From Rhodococcus sp. SBT000017 (GTDB lineage Bacteria > Actinomycetota > Actinomycetes > Mycobacteriales > Mycobacteriaceae): a DNA stretch of 64,000 nt. The notes beneath the pieces were generated by a model. It was given only the letters and a program-made list of their open reading frames with translations, made no database searches and was not told the DNA's origin. Position numbers and translations under genes: made by a program. Of this stretch, positions 59,808 to 64,000 are shown piece after piece; position 1 is the first letter of the stretch, and the number at the start of each line of letters is the position of its first letter. The DNA lies in assembly GCF_003688915.1 (NCBI RefSeq), contig NZ_REFU01000001.1, forward strand, positions 2,852,001-2,916,000. The letters run 5' to 3'.

Positions 59808-61142
59808 ATGACGTCGTCCAGCTTCACGCCGCTACGGACCAGAACTGGACAGCGCACGCACGCTGAGCGACGGTCGATCACCGAAGACGCACGAGCACAG
59901 GTCGTTCCGGGCGCACCGGACTCATCTGCGCACATCACACCGAATCGTTTCGGTCGGTGGTGGCTGGCAGGTTCGGCACTTGCAGCGTGCATCGCGATTG
60001 CAGCGCATGCGTTCTTCCTGGGGTGGACGGTTCCGTTCGGTCTTTTCGGCAACGGAATCGACACCATTGTCTACAGACACGGCGGCGACGTCGTCTTGCA
60101 GGGTCAGCCCCTGTACGAGTTCGCGTTGTTCGACATCGGATTGCCGTTCACCTACCCGCCGTTCGCGGCCTTGTTCTTCACCCCGCTGGCATTGCTCACC
60201 GTGACGAGTGCCGTGACCGTGCTGCAGGTGATCAATGTTCTGCTGGTCTACGCCGCGGTTGTTCTGAGCTGGCGCGCCCTCGGATATCGCAGCGGCGGAA
60301 TGTATCTCGTCAGCGCACCGATGGCAATTGCGTTCACATGGCTCGAACCGGTACGGATGACCATCTGGCTCGGGCAGATCAACCTGCTGTTGCTCGTGTT
60401 GGTTCTGTTCGATCTCAGCCGGGGGGAAGGTAGTCGTCTCCGCGGTGCCGGCGTGGGAATTGCCGCGGGGCTCAAGCTGACGCCCGCCTTCTTCGTGCTC
60501 TACCTGCTGACTATCAGACAGTGGCGTGCGGCGTTCACCGCGGGTGCCGCTTTCACGGTCACCGTTGCAGCCGGATTCTTGGTCATCCCCTCCGATTCCT
60601 GGAAGTTCTGGACCACGACCATGGTCGACTCCGAGCGGATCGGGGCACTGGCATCACCGGCGAACCAGTCGATCCACGGCGCACTGGCGCGGTTGTGGCC
60701 GGGCCACACTCCGCCGTTCCTGGTGTGGCTTCTCTGTGCCGCAGCCATCACCGCCCTGGCATTGTGGACAGCTGCGCGGGCTCACCGAGCGGGTAAGACG
60801 TTGCTGGCGTTGGTGATCTGCGGACTCGCAACGCCGATGGTCTCACCATTTGCGTGGGGACATCACTGGGTGTGGTGCATACCGTTGACCATCGTCGCCC
60901 TCGACTACGCGAATCGACACCGCACGTGGTGGAGCTGGCTGGCACCAGTAGCGGCCACTTTGCCCATGATTGCCTGGTATTTCACCGACTACCGCGGCAT
61001 CAAGGCAATCGGAATCTTCATGTTCGAGGGGTCCCGTGCCTTCGAGGCGGCCGTTCAATTCACCTACCCAGCGGTATTTCTCGGAACAATTGCCGTCACG
61101 CTGATCTCCTCGACGGGTAGGCGCCGTCCCACGACTGCGTGA
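59808..61142 (+). CDS. GT87/DUF2029 mannosyltransferase-like membrane protein
   Basis: 444 residues with about 10 membrane spans. GNGIDTIVYRHGGDVVLQGQPLYE places the catalytic Asp-type residue early, and LPFTYPPFAALFFTPLALL matches the Y-P-P-F signature of polyprenyl-phosphate-dependent alpha-(1→2)-mannosyltransferases (GT87). It likely adds mannose to lipomannan/lipoarabinomannan from the periplasmic side. The first 45 residues are a charged cytosolic extension; a later start is possible. Confidence 0.85.
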   Translation: MTSSSFTPLRTRTGQRTHAERRSITEDARAQVVPGAPDSSAHITPNRFGRWWLAGSALAACIAIAAHAFFLGWTVPFGLFGNGIDTIVYRHGGDVVLQGQPLYEFALFDIGLPFTYPPFAALFFTPLALLTVTSAVTVLQVINVLLVYAAVVLSWRALGYRSGGMYLVSAPMAIAFTWLEPVRMTIWLGQINLLLLVLVLFDLSRGEGSRLRGAGVGIAAGLKLTPAFFVLYLLTIRQWRAAFTAGAAFTVTVAAGFLVIPSDSWKFWTTTMVDSERIGALASPANQSIHGALARLWPGHTPPFLVWLLCAAAITALALWTAARAHRAGKTLLALVICGLATPMVSPFAWGHHWVWCIPLTIVALDYANRHRTWWSWLAPVAATLPMIAWYFTDYRGIKAIGIFMFEGSRAFEAAVQFTYPAVFLGTIAVTLISSTGRRRPTTA

Positions 61143-61290
61143 CGATCTCTGCTCACGTTCGGACCGCCCTGGCGAACGCTGATTCGCCCAACCCGCCCGA
61201 ACCGAAACGCATACCCGAGTGACGTGGGCAATTACGCTGAGCTTCACTTGATATACGTCCTGCGAATAGTGGGTCAGGCACGATGAACAG

Positions 61291-62049
61291 GTGACCTTCA
61301 CCGTCTCCGTTCTCGCTGATCGTCCCGATCTCGCAGAACCACTGTGGAACATGCACTCGTCGTGGCCGACGTTCATGACCAAGGATCCGATCGGTTCGAT
61401 GTATTTCGATCCCGCCATCTTCGAGTTGTTCGCCGACCACGTCCTCGTGTGTCAGGACGACGCAGGCGCCGTGGTCGGCAAGGCCATTTCCATACCGTTC
61501 CATTTGCCCGACGCCTCTGTCCTTCCTGCCGACGGCTGGGACGGCGCAATCAGACGCGGCATCTGCACTCGACTCACTGAGAAGTCCGCCAATGCGGTTT
61601 CGGCGCTGGAGATTTCCTTGACTTCGAGCACTCAGGGGCGAAGCCTGTCGACGACACTGCTGGTCGCCCTTCGTGACAATGCCCGACGACTGGGCTTCAG
61701 CGAACTCTTGGCTCCGCTCCGTCCCAACGGTAGAACCGATCTAGATGAGCCGATCGCGTCGTACATCCACCGCACTCGACCGGACGGCTTGCCGGTCGAC
61801 CCGTGGCTGCGCGTCCACGTCCGTGCGGGCGGTCGCATCGACAGTGTCGCGCCACGGTCGATGGTCGTGCCGGGAACTCTCGCCGAGTGGCGGGAGTGGA
61901 CGGGTCTGCCGTTCGACCGATCAGGACCGGTAGATGTGCCGGGTGCATTGGTACCGGTGATAGTCGACCTCGATCGCGGCATTGCCGTGTACACCGAACC
62001 GAATGTGTGGGTGCGTCACGCGACGGACCCGCAAGGCGATGCTGCGTAG
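61291..62049 (+). CDS. GNAT-like acetyltransferase, putative
   Basis: 252 residues from a GTG. VSVLADRPDLAEPLWNMHSSWPTFM and VLVCQDDAGAVVGKAISIPF look like the first strands of a GNAT fold; STTLLVALRDNARRLGFSELLAPL fits the acetyl-CoA helix region. No exact Q/R-x2-G-x-G/A loop was found, so the family call is tentative. Confidence 0.55.
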   Translation: MTFTVSVLADRPDLAEPLWNMHSSWPTFMTKDPIGSMYFDPAIFELFADHVLVCQDDAGAVVGKAISIPFHLPDASVLPADGWDGAIRRGICTRLTEKSANAVSALEISLTSSTQGRSLSTTLLVALRDNARRLGFSELLAPLRPNGRTDLDEPIASYIHRTRPDGLPVDPWLRVHVRAGGRIDSVAPRSMVVPGTLAEWREWTGLPFDRSGPVDVPGALVPVIVDLDRGIAVYTEPNVWVRHATDPQGDAA

Positions 62050-62231
62050 TTTGAGGTACGAGCTCGCTTCGAGCCGGTCGAGTACTCGGATGCGAACGGC
62101 CCCTGAGTGCCGACAACGTTCTGATATCGGATTCGCTACGTCTCCGCGGGGACGACGATTCGGCCACACGGTGAGCTGTGCATTCCATTCGCCTACCCGG
62201 CGGTGTTTTCGGAACAATGACCACGGGACCG

Positions 62232-62278
62232 AATCGGGTGCATCTGACCGCGCTCACCGCGGTCAGATGCACCCGATT
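62232..62278. terminator. Perfect 21-bp stem-loop
   Basis: The arms 62232-62252 (starting AATCGGGTGCATCTGACC) and 62258-62278 (ending GATGCACCCGATT) are exact inverse complements around the 5-base loop CTCAC. It lies between the acetyltransferase-like gene and the convergent hydrolase remnant. A bidirectional terminator is the simplest reading. The rest of the 244-bp gap shows no gene. Confidence 0.7.
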
Positions 62279-62293
62279 TCCACTGTCAGCGGT

Positions 62294-62660
62294 CTACTTC
62301 AGATGCCGATCGAAGAACCGGTTTCCATCGTCGCCCTCGAAGTGTGGGACACCGGTGTGCCCACCCATGTTGGCGTGCAACGTTTTCTCCCGGGACCCGA
62401 AGGCGTCGAACAGATCCAACGCCATCTGTCGGTCGTTTCCTTCGTCGTCCCATTGCAGCAGAATCTGTAGTGGAATGGTGGTCTGCCTCGCTTCCTCGAA
62501 CATACTGCGGGGCACGAAGCTCCCGGCGTACAGAAGCGCAGCTGCGATGCGTGGTTCGACCACAGCGAGCCGGACACCGATTGCAATCACTCCTCCCGAG
62601 TATCCGACGGGGCCACCGAAAGCTAGAAGGGGTCGACGCTCTCCGCCACCGAATACGCGT
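62294..62660 (-). pseudogene. C-terminal remnant of an alpha/beta hydrolase (dienelactone hydrolase-like)
   Basis: An open frame of about 120 codons with no start near its beginning: LLAFGGPVGYSGGVIAIGVRLA has the G-Y-S-G-G nucleophile elbow, then QILLQWDDEGNDRQMALDLFDAFGSREKTLHANMGGHTGVPHFE with Asp and the His of GGHTG. About 100 N-terminal residues expected for the family are missing and a TAG lies just upstream. Truncated, probably not functional. Confidence 0.75.
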
Positions 62661-62744
62661 CGAGGCTACAACTGTTGAATTCGCGACAACCCCGCTACGA
62701 TGCTCGGTACATCAGACCGAACGGTCTTGAACATGGAGGATCAC

Positions 62745-63116
62745 ATGCCGTATCTCGGTCTGCTGGTGATGTTGCTGTGGGTGTTCTGTCTGATCGACGT
62801 GATCACGGCCGACGACGGTGGAGTGCGCTTCCTCCCGAAGATCGTGTGGCTGCTGTTGGTGGTGTTTCTCCCATTGGCCGGCTCGTTGGCATGGTTGTTC
62901 GCGGGGCGTCCGATAGGTGGCGGAATCTGGGGAGGTTCCGGCGGCGGCAACCGGCGGGCGAGCAATTCTGCGTTTCCGGAGTACGAGACGCGCCCTGGTC
63001 GTCAGGCGGCGCAGAATCCGTATGCCGATGCGGAATTTCTTCGGCAGTGCCGAGAGCGCGCGGAGGAACAACGTCGACTCGAGCGCGAGCGCCGCAAGCG
63101 AGATCTCGGATTCTGA
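62745..63116 (+). CDS. PLDc_N-domain membrane protein
   Basis: 123 residues, GGAGG six bases before the ATG. Two membrane spans (about 3-20 and 32-52) with the PLDc_N pattern WVFCLIDVI...LPKIVWLLLVVFLPLAGSLAWLFAGRP, then a Gly-rich linker and a charged helix (ECRERAEEQRRLERERRKR-like). No phospholipase domain. It ends one base before the convergent signal peptidase gene. Confidence 0.82.
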   Translation: MPYLGLLVMLLWVFCLIDVITADDGGVRFLPKIVWLLLVVFLPLAGSLAWLFAGRPIGGGIWGGSGGGNRRASNSAFPEYETRPGRQAAQNPYADAEFLRQCRERAEEQRRLERERRKRDLGF

Positions 63117-63854
63117 TCAGTGTTGCCGAATCGACGGCGACTCGATGGTGCCCCATCGCGACGGCGGCAGCACGATCAGTCGCGCTTTGCCGATGACATC
63201 TCCGACGGGGACCGTGCCGCCCAGTTCGTCTTTGCGGTGAGCTCTGGAATCGGCTGAACCGCTGCGGTTGTCGCCCATCACCCAGAGATTTCCGGTGGGC
63301 ACGGTCACCGGCACGAAGCAGCGTCCGGATTGGGGCGTGGTCTCGCAGGTGAGCGTGTTCTCGACGAATGGGAAGTCCATGACGACGTATGGCTCGTCGA
63401 GTGGCTGACCATCCACCTCGACGCGACCTTCCGCATCGCAGCACTGCACGGTTTGCCCACCGGTGGCGATGACGCGTTTGACGAGGTCGTTCTCGTCGGG
63501 CGCAACCAGTCCAACCCAGGAACCGGCGTCTTGTAGCGCCTTCGCTATCGGGTTGGTCGACCGCGCGGAGCTGTACCCGACGTTCCACGACGAGGACGGT
63601 GCACGGAACACCACCACATCGCCCGGCTCCGGGTCACCGAAGCGAAAGGTCATCTTGTCCACGACGATCCGATCGCCCGTGCATCCCGCGCACCCGTGCA
63701 GCGTCGGTTCCATGGACTCGGACGGTATGAAGTACACGCGACCGACGAACGTCTGCAGAGAAACGCTCAGCACCAGCGCAACGATCACGAGGACGGCGAT
63801 CTCGCGAAGCCAGGACGGGACTCTGCGTCGCTGCGGATCGCGTGCCGTTGTCAT
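63117..63854 (-). CDS. lepB: Signal peptidase I
   Basis: 245 residues. N-terminal membrane anchor (about 18-38), box B IPSESMEPTL with catalytic Ser near 47, box D NDLVKRVIATGG with catalytic Lys near 125, and box E MGDNRSGSADSR. It removes Sec/Tat signal peptides at the outer face of the membrane. The insert with HGCAGCTGD and several Cys between boxes is unusual. The secreted proteins earlier in the window are the sort of substrate it would cut. Confidence 0.92.
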   Translation of the reverse strand: MTTARDPQRRRVPSWLREIAVLVIVALVLSVSLQTFVGRVYFIPSESMEPTLHGCAGCTGDRIVVDKMTFRFGDPEPGDVVVFRAPSSSWNVGYSSARSTNPIAKALQDAGSWVGLVAPDENDLVKRVIATGGQTVQCCDAEGRVEVDGQPLDEPYVVMDFPFVENTLTCETTPQSGRCFVPVTVPTGNLWVMGDNRSGSADSRAHRKDELGGTVPVGDVIGKARLIVLPPSRWGTIESPSIRQH

Positions 63855-63895
63855 CCTGGCAGCCTAGAGCCCGGCAGTTGCGTAACGTACTGAGC

Positions 63896-64000
63896 ATGTT
63901 GTTTCTGGGCCTTGTGGTCGCTGTCCTCGGCGCGGTGATGATGACCGTCGCGACGAGACAACTGTCGCGCGTCAACGAAGGCCACCATCTACCGATGATC
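63896..64000 (+). CDS. Membrane protein, 5' part only
   Basis: The frame is open from an ATG to the window end, 35 codons: MLFLGLVVAVLGAVMMTVATRQLSRVNEG... One hydrophobic segment (3-20) then a basic stretch. Divergent from lepB across 41 bp. Too short to assign. Confidence 0.5.
   Translation, partial: MLFLGLVVAVLGAVMMTVATRQLSRVNEGHHLPMI

Noticed and set aside
1..64000. Prophage, conjugative element or large genomic island
   Set aside because: No phage structural, integrase or transfer genes and no attachment site; the single IS3 element is the only mobile gene unit seen.

Overview
The window is high-GC actinobacterial DNA. The uninterrupted order alkB–rubA1–rubA2–rubB–tetR at 19.7–23.1 kb, together with universal stress, WhiB, ANTAR and ClgR-like proteins, points to Rhodococcus or a close mycolic-acid relative. 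It looks like ordinary chromosome: gene density is high, both strands are used, and the only clear mobile gene unit is one IS3-family copy. No rRNA, tRNA or CRISPR array was seen.

Layout. 0–9 kb is a stress/dormancy-type block: two universal stress proteins, a flavodoxin, a cupin, a persulfide dioxygenase–rhodanese fusion facing a TauE exporter across tandem CsoR-type operators, a phosphotransferase/P-loop fusion, WhiB and ANTAR proteins. Two sites here resemble DosR boxes. 9–12.2 kb holds a degenerate EAL–DICT protein with a terminator-like hairpin just before its start, then two secreted proteins. 12.2–19.5 kb is an envelope/polysaccharide block: a Wzc-type kinase, a diguanylate cyclase gene split by the IS, an SGNH hydrolase, a DUF4012 protein and a 35-residue hydrophobic peptide. 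19.7–23.1 kb is the alkane hydroxylase operon. 23.1–25.1 kb is a MocR regulator gene flanked by two copies of a GCGCGCGC-rich inverted-repeat element. 25.1–28.3 kb is an ABC exporter/DUF4097/RHH operon with its palindromic operator. 29–30.6 kb is a ClpP pair in which the second protein has Ala at the catalytic Ser position, converging on a ClgR-like gene.

30.6–50.8 kb carries mixed metabolism and regulation: a phosphatase, a methyltransferase, an MDR oxidoreductase, a dehalogenase-like hydrolase with a MerR regulator, an AraC regulator, a TetR/epimerase operon, and an SDR/acyl-CoA ligase/saccharopine-dehydrogenase-like operon with a divergent TetR. It also has two divergent citrate synthases, one fused to an HTH domain. 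50.8–56.3 kb holds two MFS exporters with an HxlR regulator, and a SoxR regulon (FrnE-like DsbA, a frameshifted quinone reductase, an exporter) behind a near-consensus SoxR box. 58.6–62.7 kb is a patch of gene decay: DIP1984 with an in-frame stop, a MarR gene with two frameshifts and a hydrolase fragment, with intact genes between them. The window ends with a PLD-N membrane protein, signal peptidase I and the start of one more membrane protein.

Most regulators sit next to or divergent from their likely targets, and many have an inverted repeat in the intervening DNA. The strongest leads are the ClpP/ClpR-like pair, the IS-split diguanylate cyclase whose frame is exactly restored when the IS is removed, the sulfide module and the flanking repeat elements.
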